From assembly GCF_020982545.1 (NCBI RefSeq), contig NZ_JAJKLK010000016.1, forward strand, positions 1 to 33,767: 33,767 nucleotides of DNA. The letters are read 5' to 3'. Origin of the DNA: Streptomyces sp. MNU76. GTDB lineage: Bacteria; Actinomycetota; Actinomycetes; Streptomycetales; Streptomycetaceae. The position numbers and the translations under genes are program-made. Of the stretch, positions 24,577 through 32,149 are shown in pieces. A model generated the notes under the pieces. It worked only from the letters and a program-made list of their open reading frames with translations. It had not been told where the DNA came from and ran no database searches. Numbering within the stretch: position 1 is the first letter of the stretch; each line of letters begins with the position of its first letter.

Positions 24577-25557
24577 TCAGAGGGCGCCAGCGGGGGCTTC
24601 GTCTATGGCGTCCTGCCGCCGGAGGGCGGCCTCGTCGAGTTCGGCCTGCAGGACGTCCTTGATCGTTTCCGCGTCGGCCCTGCTGAGGGGGAGGCCCCTG
24701 CTGCGGATCGCCGTTTCGATGTGGCGGCGTGAGGCACGGCCTCCACGTCCGAGCGGCGCGGTTCGGGCGATGGCGAGGAGTTCGTCGGACACGGTGTGGC
24801 GGTGCTGGTCTTCCGGCTCGGCGGAAGGCTGCGCGTGCTCCGGCACATCGGCGGCGTCCTGCGCCACGTCGGCAGGATCCCGCGCCACGTTGGTCTGCCG
24901 GTCCGCCGCGTCGAGATCCGTCGGCTCCCGCTGACCGGAGTCGTCGCCGGTAGGGGCAGCGGGGCGGGCGTCGTTGTGGCTGCGGTTGGCAGGGTTGTGG
25001 CGTGCGGTGGCGTCGGCTTCCTGGGGGTGAGGTGTGGGGTGGCGTCGGATGACGAGGTAGAGGTGGACGGCGCCGGCCAGGGCGAGCGGGGCGAGGGCGG
25101 ACAGGGCGCCGACGGTGGCGTTGTCGAGGTGCAGTCCGGTTGGGCGGGTCTGCTGGTTGAGGCGGATGGCGTGTACGGCGTTGGCTCCGATGCTCACCCC
25201 GGTGGCCAGGCCGACGAGTGCCCCTACGTACAGCCGGGAGTGCAGCGGGGCGGTGCGCAGCATGAGCTGGGCGCCGATGCCGATGGCGATGAAGCCGTCG
25301 ATCACGAGCGGGAAGGTGTAGGTGAGCAATCCGCGGATGTGGATGGCGACGGCCATCTGGCGCAAGGCGTCGTAGGAGAGGGCGAAGGCCACCGCGGCGA
25401 GCAGGGCGATGCCGAAGCGGATCGCGGCGGTACCCGGTACGGCGGAGGGCGCGGTGGCGGCGGTGCGGGAGGTCAAGCGGAAGCACTCCAGGTGGGGTTC
25501 GGCGGCGGTCACGGCGCAGGACGCGTGGCGGCCGTGAGGCGCGGCGACTCGTACCAC
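24577..25557 (-). CDS. DUF2637 membrane protein (Spd-like)
   Basis: 326 residues from 25557. Four hydrophobic helices fill about residues 45-170: IRFGIALLAAVAFALSYDAL, TYTFPLVIDGFIAIGIGAQL, LYVGALVGLATGVSIGANAV and VGALSALAPLALAGAVHLYL. A long acidic, Asp/Ala/Gln-rich cytoplasmic linker and a small C-terminal helical domain (RHIETAIRSRGLPLSRADAE) follow. DUF2637 proteins are hallmarks of actinomycete integrative and conjugative elements and resemble spread (Spd) proteins. The start is not certain, as the first ~40 residues are poorly defined. It lies between two copies of the hairpin repeat. Confidence 0.85.
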   Translation of the reverse strand: MVRVAAPHGRHASCAVTAAEPHLECFRLTSRTAATAPSAVPGTAAIRFGIALLAAVAFALSYDALRQMAVAIHIRGLLTYTFPLVIDGFIAIGIGAQLMLRTAPLHSRLYVGALVGLATGVSIGANAVHAIRLNQQTRPTGLHLDNATVGALSALAPLALAGAVHLYLVIRRHPTPHPQEADATARHNPANRSHNDARPAAPTGDDSGQREPTDLDAADRQTNVARDPADVAQDAADVPEHAQPSAEPEDQHRHTVSDELLAIARTAPLGRGGRASRRHIETAIRSRGLPLSRADAETIKDVLQAELDEAALRRQDAIDEAPAGAL

Positions 25558-25608
25558 CCGTTGCGTGCCTGGTCAGGGCAGGTACGGGAGGCATGGCGAT
25601 GTCGGGTT

Positions 25609-25662
25609 GACCCGTTGCGGGCCGGTCACCCGTCCCGGCGCTGACCTGCGCGGGGACGGGTG
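25609..25662. repeat. 54-bp hairpin repeat, copy 2 (before the DUF2637 gene)
   Basis: The second copy of the 24481-24534 repeat, with one mismatch inside the stem (25627-25640 against 25649-25662). It starts 18 bp after the DUF3631 stop and ends about 50 bp before the DUF2637 start. Both copies occupy equivalent intergenic sites and keep the same loop, so the structure appears to be maintained. Confidence 0.75.
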
Positions 25663-25679
25663 TGACGGGTCAAGTTGGG

Positions 25680-26993
25680 TCAGGCTGCGGTACCGGTGGC
25701 GGATCCTGACGCCTCGCCAGGATCGGCTTGTCTCGCCGTCTCGGCCGCCGGTGCGGGGCAGTAGCGGGCCCAGGCGTCGAGGAACTGGTTTCGGGCGTAG
25801 CCCTTGGCCTGGACACCGCCGGGGAAGCGGTGATTGCCCGGCCGGATGCCGTAGTCCTCCAGGAGAATCCCGAGGCGGCGCGAAGTCAGCCCGGTAGGGC
25901 CGTACTCGGCCCACGGCGCTTCCTCGTCGCTGTTGAGCTCTTCGAGCAGGCGGCTCGTGCGCAGCGCGGCGGGGTCGCGCTCGGCGGTGAAGACCCGGCG
26001 GATGTCGATCAGGATGCGGGTGCGCAGCCCTGTGTCCGCGTCCTTGCCCGACTCATGGTCGGTCATCACCCGGCAGGCCGCACGGGCCAGCGTGGGCCAG
26101 TCGCCTCCGGCGAGGTCGGCGACGATCACCAGAGGCTCCCAGGTGTCGGCTGCGCGGTCCTCGACCGGCATGTCCGGCTCGACGTCCATCGCCTCGGCGC
26201 GCAGAGGCTGGAGCCAGGCAGTGAGGCGGTCGCGGACGGCATGCAGAGCAGGGGTGTCCCGCCCGGTGCGGAACGCCGCGACGGTCTCGCCCGGTGCCCG
26301 GCGGCGCATCCGGATGACCACCGACCGGTCCATGATCGTGTCGGGCAGGTCACCGATGCCCGCCAGAGCGGCCATGGCGAACGTCGGGAAGGCGACCGGC
26401 GTGTGTTCTGGGCCGGTGACGCGCAAGGTGGGCCGGTTGCGCTGGTGGCCGGCGTTCAGCAGGCCACGCAGGTCCTCGTTGCGCTCAGCCGCCTTGGCGC
26501 TGCCGAACAGTGTGTCGGCCTCGTCGACCAGGAGCGTGGGCGGATCCTCGGCGGTGATCGAGCGGAAGATCGCCGCAGGGCTGGCGTTGACCGTGATCAG
26601 CGGTGCGTGCACGGTCTCGGTGACCACGTCGAGCAGCCGCGACTTGCCGCACCGCTTGGCCGGACCGACCACCGCCAGGCGCGGCGCGTGCTGCCACGCG
26701 GGCTGCAGATGGGTGGCCGCCACCCACAAGGTCACCGCGGTGAGGGCCTCCTCGCTCGGCATCACGACGAACCGCTTGATCCGGGCCCGCAGGTCGGCCA
26801 GTATCTGCGCCCCCTCGGACCTCTCGGACCCCTCGGACACAGGCATGACATCGGGCCCGTCGTCGCGGACCTCGTCTGCGGGCAGCGCGGTGTGAGTTGG
26901 CTGCTGCTCGGTTGCGGCAGCCGGTGGCCTCGGCGGAGTGCCGTTGGCCTGGAGGGATGGCGTATTCGGCTGAGGATCGGTCATACTTGGCAT
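25680..26993 (-). CDS. DUF3631 ATPase of an integrative element
   Basis: 437 residues from ATG 26993 (GAGGAG just upstream; ATG 26984 is possible). P-loop Walker A VGPAKRCGKSRLLD (110-123), Walker B TLLVDEADTLF (153-163), then GLLNAGHQRNRPTLR and a sensor-like DRSVVIRMRRR. The C-terminal DUF3631 part includes DWPTLARAACRVM and LTSRRLGILLEDYGIRPGNH. Such proteins accompany relaxase/DUF2637 modules in Streptomyces elements and resemble helicase-like replication ATPases without a primase domain. The exact role is unknown. It is the first gene of the leftward unit, divergent from the XRE repressor. Confidence 0.85.
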   Translation of the reverse strand: MPSMTDPQPNTPSLQANGTPPRPPAAATEQQPTHTALPADEVRDDGPDVMPVSEGSERSEGAQILADLRARIKRFVVMPSEEALTAVTLWVAATHLQPAWQHAPRLAVVGPAKRCGKSRLLDVVTETVHAPLITVNASPAAIFRSITAEDPPTLLVDEADTLFGSAKAAERNEDLRGLLNAGHQRNRPTLRVTGPEHTPVAFPTFAMAALAGIGDLPDTIMDRSVVIRMRRRAPGETVAAFRTGRDTPALHAVRDRLTAWLQPLRAEAMDVEPDMPVEDRAADTWEPLVIVADLAGGDWPTLARAACRVMTDHESGKDADTGLRTRILIDIRRVFTAERDPAALRTSRLLEELNSDEEAPWAEYGPTGLTSRRLGILLEDYGIRPGNHRFPGGVQAKGYARNQFLDAWARYCPAPAAETARQADPGEASGSATGTAA

Positions 26994-27081
26994 CAGCTCC
27001 TCTGCTCGCGGGCCATACGGGACGGCAATCCCGGCCTCGCGGGTCGATCGCTAGGGATGGCGGTTGAGAGGTTTGCGCTTG

Positions 27082-27108
27082 GCCCCCGGTGACAGCCGGG
27101 GGCTTTTT
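27082..27108 (+). terminator. Rho-independent terminator, plus strand, with no gene upstream
   Basis: GCCCCCGG (27082-27089) pairs with CCGGGGGC (27096-27103) around a 6-nt loop and is followed by TTTTT. The polarity is plus strand, but no plus-strand gene precedes it for 5 kb. It sits between the divergent DUF3631 and XRE genes. It could insulate the XRE promoter or end a small RNA that starts in 26994-27080. Confidence 0.7.
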
Positions 27109-27194
27109 GCTTGCGGCTCTATGCGACGTGGGTCGTGAGGGCTCCTCGGGCTACTGCGGTGGGGACTACCAGTGTGCCATATGAATTGCCGATT

Positions 27195-27224
27195 GCAGAA
27201 GTGTTCTGCATCTCGCAGGATGCA
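27195..27224 (+). promoter_or_regulatory. Operator candidates upstream of the XRE repressor
   Basis: Two dyads overlap: GCAGAA-3 nt-TTCTGC (27195-27209) and TGCATC-6 nt-GATGCA (27207-27224). TTGCAG at 27194 could serve as -35 and a downstream CAGGAT as -10. The position, 60-90 bp before the XRE start, suits autoregulation and control of the divergent DUF3631 unit. The region 26994-27286 holds no gene. Confidence 0.45.
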
Positions 27225-27286
27225 TGCTACTGTGGTTGGGTTGCTGCGTATGGCAGTGACTCGCTACGAATGGAAGGAGGTGGACT

Positions 27287-27802
27287 GTGACCGACGAAGA
27301 CGCCCCGCAGGGCGTGCTGCTCAGCGGCGAGACGAACGTCGCGGTGCGCATCAAGCTGGAGCGCGAGGCGCGCGGCTGGAGCACCAACGCCCTGTCCGAC
27401 CGCCTGAACGAGGCCGGCTTCGAGATGAACCCGTCTGCGGTCTGGCGTATCGAGAACGGCAAGCGCCGTATCAACCTCGACGAGGCCATCGGCTTCGCCG
27501 AGGTCTTCGGCCTCGACCTGCGCAATCTCGTCGGTCCTCCACAGCTTGCCGCCCAGGCCCGCGCCATGGAGCTCATCGACGCCGTCGTGGACGCGTTCCG
27601 CGAGACCCAGCGGGCCAACGCCGCCTTCACCAAGGCGCGTGATGCCCTGGACGCGTACCTCGCCGAGCATCCCGATATCCGTGAGGAAGCGGACGTGATG
27701 GTCTCCAACGCCATGGCCGAGGCGTCCACCAAGCACCTGCTGGAGACGTACGGGCCGCCGCCCGGCGAGCACCGCGACCCCGGCTCGTCCGACGAGGCAT
27801 AG
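27287..27802 (+). CDS. XRE-family repressor of the integrative element
   Basis: 171 residues from GTG 27287, with a perfect AAGGAGGTG ribosome site. The N-terminal helix-turn-helix reads VRIKLEREARGWSTNALSDR, then NPSAVWRIENGKRRINLDEA (about residues 18-72). A helical C-terminal half (ELIDAVVDAFRETQRANAAF) follows, suitable for dimerisation. It diverges from the DUF3631 gene and precedes xis and int, the usual site of the repressor that keeps the element quiescent. The dyads just upstream are its likely targets. Confidence 0.85.
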   Translation: MTDEDAPQGVLLSGETNVAVRIKLEREARGWSTNALSDRLNEAGFEMNPSAVWRIENGKRRINLDEAIGFAEVFGLDLRNLVGPPQLAAQARAMELIDAVVDAFRETQRANAAFTKARDALDAYLAEHPDIREEADVMVSNAMAEASTKHLLETYGPPPGEHRDPGSSDEA

Positions 27803-27929
27803 CCTCCGACTTCTGCTCCCGTCCTGGGCCCGCAAACCCCCAGCACGGGCATCTCACCCCCTCATCCCAAGCGATCTACCGGCGGGCCGGTGTTGCCGCA
27901 CCCATGCCCGCCAGAAGAGGACTCACCCC

Positions 27930-28292
27930 TTGCGCCAACCCGCAATACCCCCTGCCTCCGCACCCACTCCGCGCGCCGACTCCGCCCTCCCGCGCCTCTA
28001 TCTCCCCGAGGAAGTCGCGGCCGTCCTCGGCTGCTCCGCCTGGTGGGTCAAGGACCGCGCCCGTCGGCGGCTCATCCCCTTCACGCGGGTCGGTCGCGCC
28101 TACCGCTTCACCGGCGAGCACCTCGCCGAGATCATCCGCATGCACGAGGCCCGTCCTGCCTACCCGCAGCAGCCCTCGGCGGCTGCTCCCGCTCCCAAGG
28201 CGCCCACTCCCCAGCCTTCCCCGAGGTCTGCCGCGACCCCGGCTCGCCTGCGCGCCCGGCCACCACGCCGAACACGCCAGGGCGAGTTCTGA
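27930..28292 (+). CDS. xis: Excisionase / MerR-like helix-turn-helix protein, 3' end altered by IS3
   Basis: 120 residues from TTG 27930 (AGAGGA upstream). The winged-helix domain is LPRLYLPEEVAAVLGCSAWW, then VKDRARRRLIPFTRVGRAYR (residues 20-60), with a Pro/Ala-rich tail. It promotes excision with the integrase. The IS3 element enters after codon GEF, and its first bases supply the TGA. Without the IS the frame would read GEFGTAA and stop at 29636-29638, so only four residues are lost and the DNA-binding domain is intact. The original xis-int spacing was about 27 bp. Confidence 0.85.
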   Translation: MRQPAIPPASAPTPRADSALPRLYLPEEVAAVLGCSAWWVKDRARRRLIPFTRVGRAYRFTGEHLAEIIRMHEARPAYPQQPSAAAPAPKAPTPQPSPRSAATPARLRARPPRRTRQGEF

Positions 28293-28340
28293 ACCGCCCC
28301 GGTTCGAATGGAGACTCGATTCCGTGTAAGGATCAGAGTC

Positions 28341-28667
28341 ATGGCACGTCCCTCCTCCTATCCCCCTGAGCTGCGCAAGCGCGCGGTGCGCATGGTCGCC
28401 GAGGTCCGCGGTGACTACCCGACCGAGTCCGCCGCGATCAACGCGGTGATGGCGAAGCTCGGCATCGGCTCGCGCGAGACGTTGCGCAAGTGGGTCCGCC
28501 AGGACCAGATCGATTCCGGGACCCTGCCGGGGACGACGAGCGAGGAGTCCGCGCAGATCAAGGCGATGAAGAAGGAGATCGCCGAACTCAAGCGCGCGAA
28601 CGAGATCTTGAAGGCCGCGGCGAGTTTCTTCGCGGCCGAGCTCGACCGGCCACTTCCTCGCTCGTAA
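28341..28667 (+). CDS. IS3-family transposase OrfA
   Basis: 108 residues from ATG 28341 (AAGGA upstream). A basic helix-turn-helix (YPPELRKRAVRMVAEVRGDY and GIGSRETLRKWVRQDQ) is followed by a leucine-zipper-like helix (IKAMKKEIAELKRANEILKA). It binds the inverted repeats. The end (ASFFAAELDRPLPRS) overlaps OrfB in the -1 frame, so a -1 ribosomal frameshift near 28625-28660 is expected to give the fused OrfAB transposase. I could not assign a classic A-rich slippery site. Confidence 0.9.
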   Translation: MARPSSYPPELRKRAVRMVAEVRGDYPTESAAINAVMAKLGIGSRETLRKWVRQDQIDSGTLPGTTSEESAQIKAMKKEIAELKRANEILKAAASFFAAELDRPLPRS

Positions 28668-29593
28668 CGTTCATCGACGAGCACCGGGACCGCTTCGGCG
28701 GCGTCGAGCCGATCTGCCGCGTACTGACCCAGCACAGCTGCAAGATCGCCCCCTCCACCTACTACGCCTGCAAGAAACGCCTCGAAAGCCCCTCTCCGCG
28801 AGCGGTGCGAGACGAGGAACTCAAGGAGCTGATCCAGGAGGTCTACCAGTCCAACTACCGGGTCTACGGCGCCAGGAAGGTCTGGCGACAGCTCAACCGC
28901 CAGGGCCACGAGGTGGCCCGCTGCACGATCGAGCGCCTCATGCGCGAGCTCGGCATCGCCGGCGCCGTCCGCGGCAAGAAGGTCATCACCACCATGCCGG
29001 ATCCGGCCGCCGCCCGGGCCCCGGACCTGCTCGACCGCGAGTTCGTCGCCCCGGCTCCGAACCGCACCTGGGTCGCCGACTTCACACACGTCGCGGCCTG
29101 GGCGGGCGTCGTCTATGTCGCGTTCGTCGTGGACACCTTCTCGCGTCGCATTGTCGGCTGGTCCGCGTCGTTGTCGAAGGAGACCCAACTCGTCCTGGAC
29201 GCCCTGGACATGGGGCTGTGGCAGCGCGACCGCGACGGCCGTCCGCCGGCCCCTGGCGAGTTGGTCCACCACTCCGACGCCGGGTCGCAATACACCTCAT
29301 TTCGCCTCGCCGAACACCTCGACGCGGCCCGCATCGCGGCCTCAATCGGCTCGGTCGGCGACGCGTACGACAACGCGCTCATGGAGTCGACGATCGGTCT
29401 GTTCAAGACCGAGGTCATCAAACCGCAGCGGCCGTGGAAGACGCTCTCGCACGTCGAGCTCGCCACCGCCGAGTGGGTCGACTGGTACAACCACCGCCGG
29501 CTCCACGGTGAGATAGGGCACATTCCGCCCGTCGAATACGAAGCCAACTACTACCGAGCAACCACGAAAACCCAGCTCACAGCCACCAACTGA
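28631..29593 (+). CDS. IS3-family transposase OrfB (integrase catalytic domain)
   Basis: About 320 residues in the -1 frame relative to OrfA, without its own good start, so probably made as an OrfAB fusion. Helical N-terminal part: FIDEHRDRFGGVEPICRVL and YRVYGARKVWRQLNRQGHEV. rve-type DDE domain: Asp in RTWVADFTHVAAW, Asp in VHHSDAGSQYTS, Glu in ALMESTIGLFKTEVI, and the final NHRRLHGEIGHIPP. All catalytic boxes are present and no stop interrupts the frame, so the element looks active. Confidence 0.9.
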   Translation, partial: RGRARPATSSLVTFIDEHRDRFGGVEPICRVLTQHSCKIAPSTYYACKKRLESPSPRAVRDEELKELIQEVYQSNYRVYGARKVWRQLNRQGHEVARCTIERLMRELGIAGAVRGKKVITTMPDPAAARAPDLLDREFVAPAPNRTWVADFTHVAAWAGVVYVAFVVDTFSRRIVGWSASLSKETQLVLDALDMGLWQRDRDGRPPAPGELVHHSDAGSQYTSFRLAEHLDAARIAASIGSVGDAYDNALMESTIGLFKTEVIKPQRPWKTLSHVELATAEWVDWYNHRRLHGEIGHIPPVEYEANYYRATTKTQLTATN

Positions 29594-29665
29594 GATCTCC
29601 ACCGAACCCGGGGCGGTTCATTCGGAACCGCCGCGTAACACGAGGACGAGGAAGGGGAGGGGTAC

Positions 29666-31183
29666 GTGGGTTTCGCGGAGAAGCGCGGAAACTACTGGCG
29701 CGGCCGGTACAAGACCGCGCCCGGCAAGCACAACACGGTCGTCGACGGGACCGGCAAGGCGATCCGGTTCGCCACCAAGGGCGAGGCCCAACGGGCGGCG
29801 GCCGAGGCAGAGAACAAGTACCGGCGTGGCGACTGGCGCGACCCGGCACTCGGCCAGGAGACCTTCGGCGAGTACGCGAACCGCTGGTACGAGGCCCAGG
29901 ACCTGGCCGCCTCCACCATGCAGAACTACCGCCGCCACATCGAGGAGCACCTGCTCCCCGAGTTCGAGGACAAGGCGCTCGCCGGCATCCTGCGGACGGA
30001 CGTCGACCTGTGGGAGAAGAAGGAGAAGGCCGTGTATGCGGCCTCCAGCGTCAAGACCTGGCGCTCGACACTCCACCTGATCTTCGAGGACGCGATCGAC
30101 GAGGGCCTGATCACGTCGAACCCGGCGGCCAGGCGGCGCGGGCGCGGCAAGCGCGCCGGCCGCTCCCGCGACCGCGGCCCGGAGAAGGTCGTCACCGACC
30201 CCCTCGGCATCCTGCTGACCGCCGAGCGGGCCGCCCTGCTCTCCGGCCGCGACGACGAGTTCGTCGCCGTCGTCCTCAAGGGCTACACCGGTATGCGGTG
30301 GGGCGAAATCGTCGGCCTGGAAACGGAGTTCGCCCGGCCCGGTGCCGTGCGCGTCGAGTGGCAACTGTACGAACTCGACACCGGCGAGTTCGTCCGCTGT
30401 CCGCCCAAGGACGACAGCTACCGCACCATCGACGCGATGGACTGGCTGTCGGCCCTGGTCGCCAACCATGTCGCCCGTACGAAGCCGACACCCTGTCCGT
30501 GTCACGGCAAGACCTACGTCTTCCGGGGGCAGGGCGCGGCTCGCACCGGCGGCCACCAGGGCGCGAAGCTCGCCGACGTCGCACGCCGTGCCGAAGTCTC
30601 CACGGGCACGGTGTCCAACGTCCTCAACCACCCCGACCGCGTCACCGAAGCCAAGCGGGTGAGGGTGGAGCAGGCCATCGCGGACCTGGGGTTCGTGCGG
30701 GGCGGCCCGGTGTCGCAGCACGCAGCCCACTGGCGCCGAAACGGCTTCGCGACCTGGCTGTTCACTCCGGCGGTCTCCGGCTGGTACCCGAAGAAGGCGC
30801 CGCAGCAGGCCCGCCCGGTCCCGCTACTCGGTGAGCCGTGGCCCGGCGTTCCGGCCCGAGGCCGCGGCGCCGCCGACCGGGCCGACGCCTGCTGGCTCCC
30901 AATCGCCAAGGGCCTCACACCCCACGGCCTCCGCCACACTCACCGCACCGTGATGGAGGACCTCGGCACCGAGAAGGTCCTCATGGACCAGCGCATGGGC
31001 CACATCGACGGCTCCGTCTCCGCCCGCTACGCCCACGTCACTCCCGGCATGCGCAAGCGCCTCATGCTCGGACTGACTGCGCAGTGGGAGACGGCACTCG
31101 ACGCCAGGCTGGCCAGGTGTCCGACCTCGCCGGTGCGCGTGCTCAGCGACCTCCTGCGCGCACGCGCGGCCACCCTCCGATAG
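29666..31183 (+). CDS. int: Tyrosine integrase with an internal LacI-type DNA-binding domain
   Basis: 505 residues from GTG 29666, preceded by GAAGGGGAGGGG. The arm- and core-binding region is about 10-150 (FGEYANRWYEAQDLAASTMQ). Catalytic residues: Arg211 in YTGMRWGEIVGLE, His420 and Arg423 in TPHGLRHTHRTVM, His446 in RMGHIDGS, and Tyr455 in ARYAHVTPGMR. Between the first Arg and the HxxR box sits an insert of about 130 residues whose first part (301-347) is a LacI-family helix-turn-helix: KLADVARRAEVSTGTVSNVL, then NHPDRVTEAKRVRVEQAIAD. The recombinase set is complete, so it should still be active. Expression may be affected by the IS3 element just upstream. Another explanation for the insert is a fixed gene fusion common in Streptomyces elements. 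Confidence 0.9.
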   Translation: MGFAEKRGNYWRGRYKTAPGKHNTVVDGTGKAIRFATKGEAQRAAAEAENKYRRGDWRDPALGQETFGEYANRWYEAQDLAASTMQNYRRHIEEHLLPEFEDKALAGILRTDVDLWEKKEKAVYAASSVKTWRSTLHLIFEDAIDEGLITSNPAARRRGRGKRAGRSRDRGPEKVVTDPLGILLTAERAALLSGRDDEFVAVVLKGYTGMRWGEIVGLETEFARPGAVRVEWQLYELDTGEFVRCPPKDDSYRTIDAMDWLSALVANHVARTKPTPCPCHGKTYVFRGQGAARTGGHQGAKLADVARRAEVSTGTVSNVLNHPDRVTEAKRVRVEQAIADLGFVRGGPVSQHAAHWRRNGFATWLFTPAVSGWYPKKAPQQARPVPLLGEPWPGVPARGRGAADRADACWLPIAKGLTPHGLRHTHRTVMEDLGTEKVLMDQRMGHIDGSVSARYAHVTPGMRKRLMLGLTAQWETALDARLARCPTSPVRVLSDLLRARAATLR

Positions 31184-31184
31184 C

Positions 31185-31223
31185 TCGACGGTGCCCCGCA
31201 ATGTTGTTGCGGGGCACCGTCGA
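31185..31223 (+). terminator. Terminator of the integrase gene
   Basis: A perfect 17-bp stem (31185-31201 with 31207-31223) and a 5-nt loop, starting 2 bp after the int stop. The following 240 bp (31224-31467) contain no supported gene and probably hold the attachment site, but no tRNA-like core or repeat of another window segment was found there. Confidence 0.8.
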
Positions 31224-31467
31224 TTTCGCCCTACGAGAGCGACGGCCCGGCCAAATGCGCTCAGACCCTCGGCCTACGGCGCCGCAGCCTGACCGTGGGA
31301 TAGGCCACGGGATCGATGTCGAGGCATGTTCACTTGGGAAACAAGCCCGAGCTGCTCCTTCGTACCCACCGAGGGCAGCCGGTGGCAGTCCGGCTCCATC
31401 CTCACAGGCGCCGGAGCCAGCCCGGATCTCTCTGCCCGAAGCGCTCACCACCAGCGCGGCTCTGCCG

Positions 31468-32127
31468 TCAAGGCTCGATCAGTCCAACGCGGATGGCATA
31501 GCGGGTGAGTTCCAGACGGTCCTTCAGACCGAGTTTGTTCAGCAGGTTGGCGCGGTGGCGTTCGACGGTCTTGGGGCTGATGACGAGGATGTCGGCGATC
31601 TCCTGGGAGGTGTGGCCTTCCGCGACGAGTTTCAGGATCTCCTCCTCGCGGTCGGTGATGGCCCTGGCGGGCGGGGACTGGCCTTCGCGGACGCGGTCGA
31701 GGTAGTTGCGGATGAGGGCGTTGACGGCGCCGGGGTAGAGGAAGGGTTCGCCGCGCATGGTGGCGCGGCAGGCTTCGACGAGGTCTCGGTCGGCGACGGA
31801 CTTGAGGACGTAGCCGGAGGCTCCGGCGGCCAGGGCTTCGAAGAAGTACTGCTCGTTGTCGTACATCGTCAGGATGAGGATGCGCAGCTCCGGCTGGGTG
31901 CGGGAGAGTTCGCGGGCGGCCTGCAGGCCGGTCAGGCGGGGCATGGCGATGTCGAGGATGGCCAGGTCCGGCTGGTGGGTGCGGGCGGCCTGGATGGCTT
32001 CGGCTCCGTCGCCTGCTTCCGCCACCACGGTGAGGTCGGGTTCGCTGTCGAGGATGAGGCGCACTCCGCGGCGGACCAGGTGGTGGTCGTCGGCCAGCAG
32101 GATGCGGGTGGGCGTCGCCTCGGTCAT
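31468..32127 (-). CDS. NarL/FixJ-family response regulator
   Basis: 219 residues from ATG 32127 (GGAG 9 nt upstream; the frame is open to GTG 32133). Receiver domain: RILLADDHHLVRRGVRLIL with the acidic pocket, phospho-acceptor Asp in DLAILDIAMPRLTG, and switch residues in ILILTMYDN and YVLKSVADRDL. C-terminal LuxR-type helix-turn-helix: LKLVAEGHTSQEIADILVIS, then PKTVERHRANLLNKLGL. It is complete and partnered by the sensor kinase gene immediately upstream. Regulated genes are not evident here. Confidence 0.93.
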   Translation of the reverse strand: MTEATPTRILLADDHHLVRRGVRLILDSEPDLTVVAEAGDGAEAIQAARTHQPDLAILDIAMPRLTGLQAARELSRTQPELRILILTMYDNEQYFFEALAAGASGYVLKSVADRDLVEACRATMRGEPFLYPGAVNALIRNYLDRVREGQSPPARAITDREEEILKLVAEGHTSQEIADILVISPKTVERHRANLLNKLGLKDRLELTRYAIRVGLIEP

Positions 32128-32149
32128 GGTCACTGACTCCGGTGGGGGT

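Larger units (their letters stand above)
28290..29620 (+). mobile_element. IS3-family insertion sequence between xis and int
   Basis: 1,331 bp. The left end TGAACCGCCCCGGTTCG (28290-28306) matches the complement of the right end (29620 inward: TGAACCGCCCCGGGTTCG). The target duplication TTC is at 28287-28289 and 29621-29623. It contains the two overlapping transposase frames. Removing the element plus one TTC restores the 3' end of xis, which proves the insertion point. Confidence 0.92.

Noticed and set aside
24481..25662. The two hairpin repeats as a CRISPR array
   Set aside because: Only two copies, 1.1 kb apart with a gene between them, and no cas genes.
31224..31467. Attachment site of the intact integrase
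   Set aside because: I looked for a tRNA-like core or a repeat of sequence near 22 kb and found none, so the element ends cannot be placed from this window.
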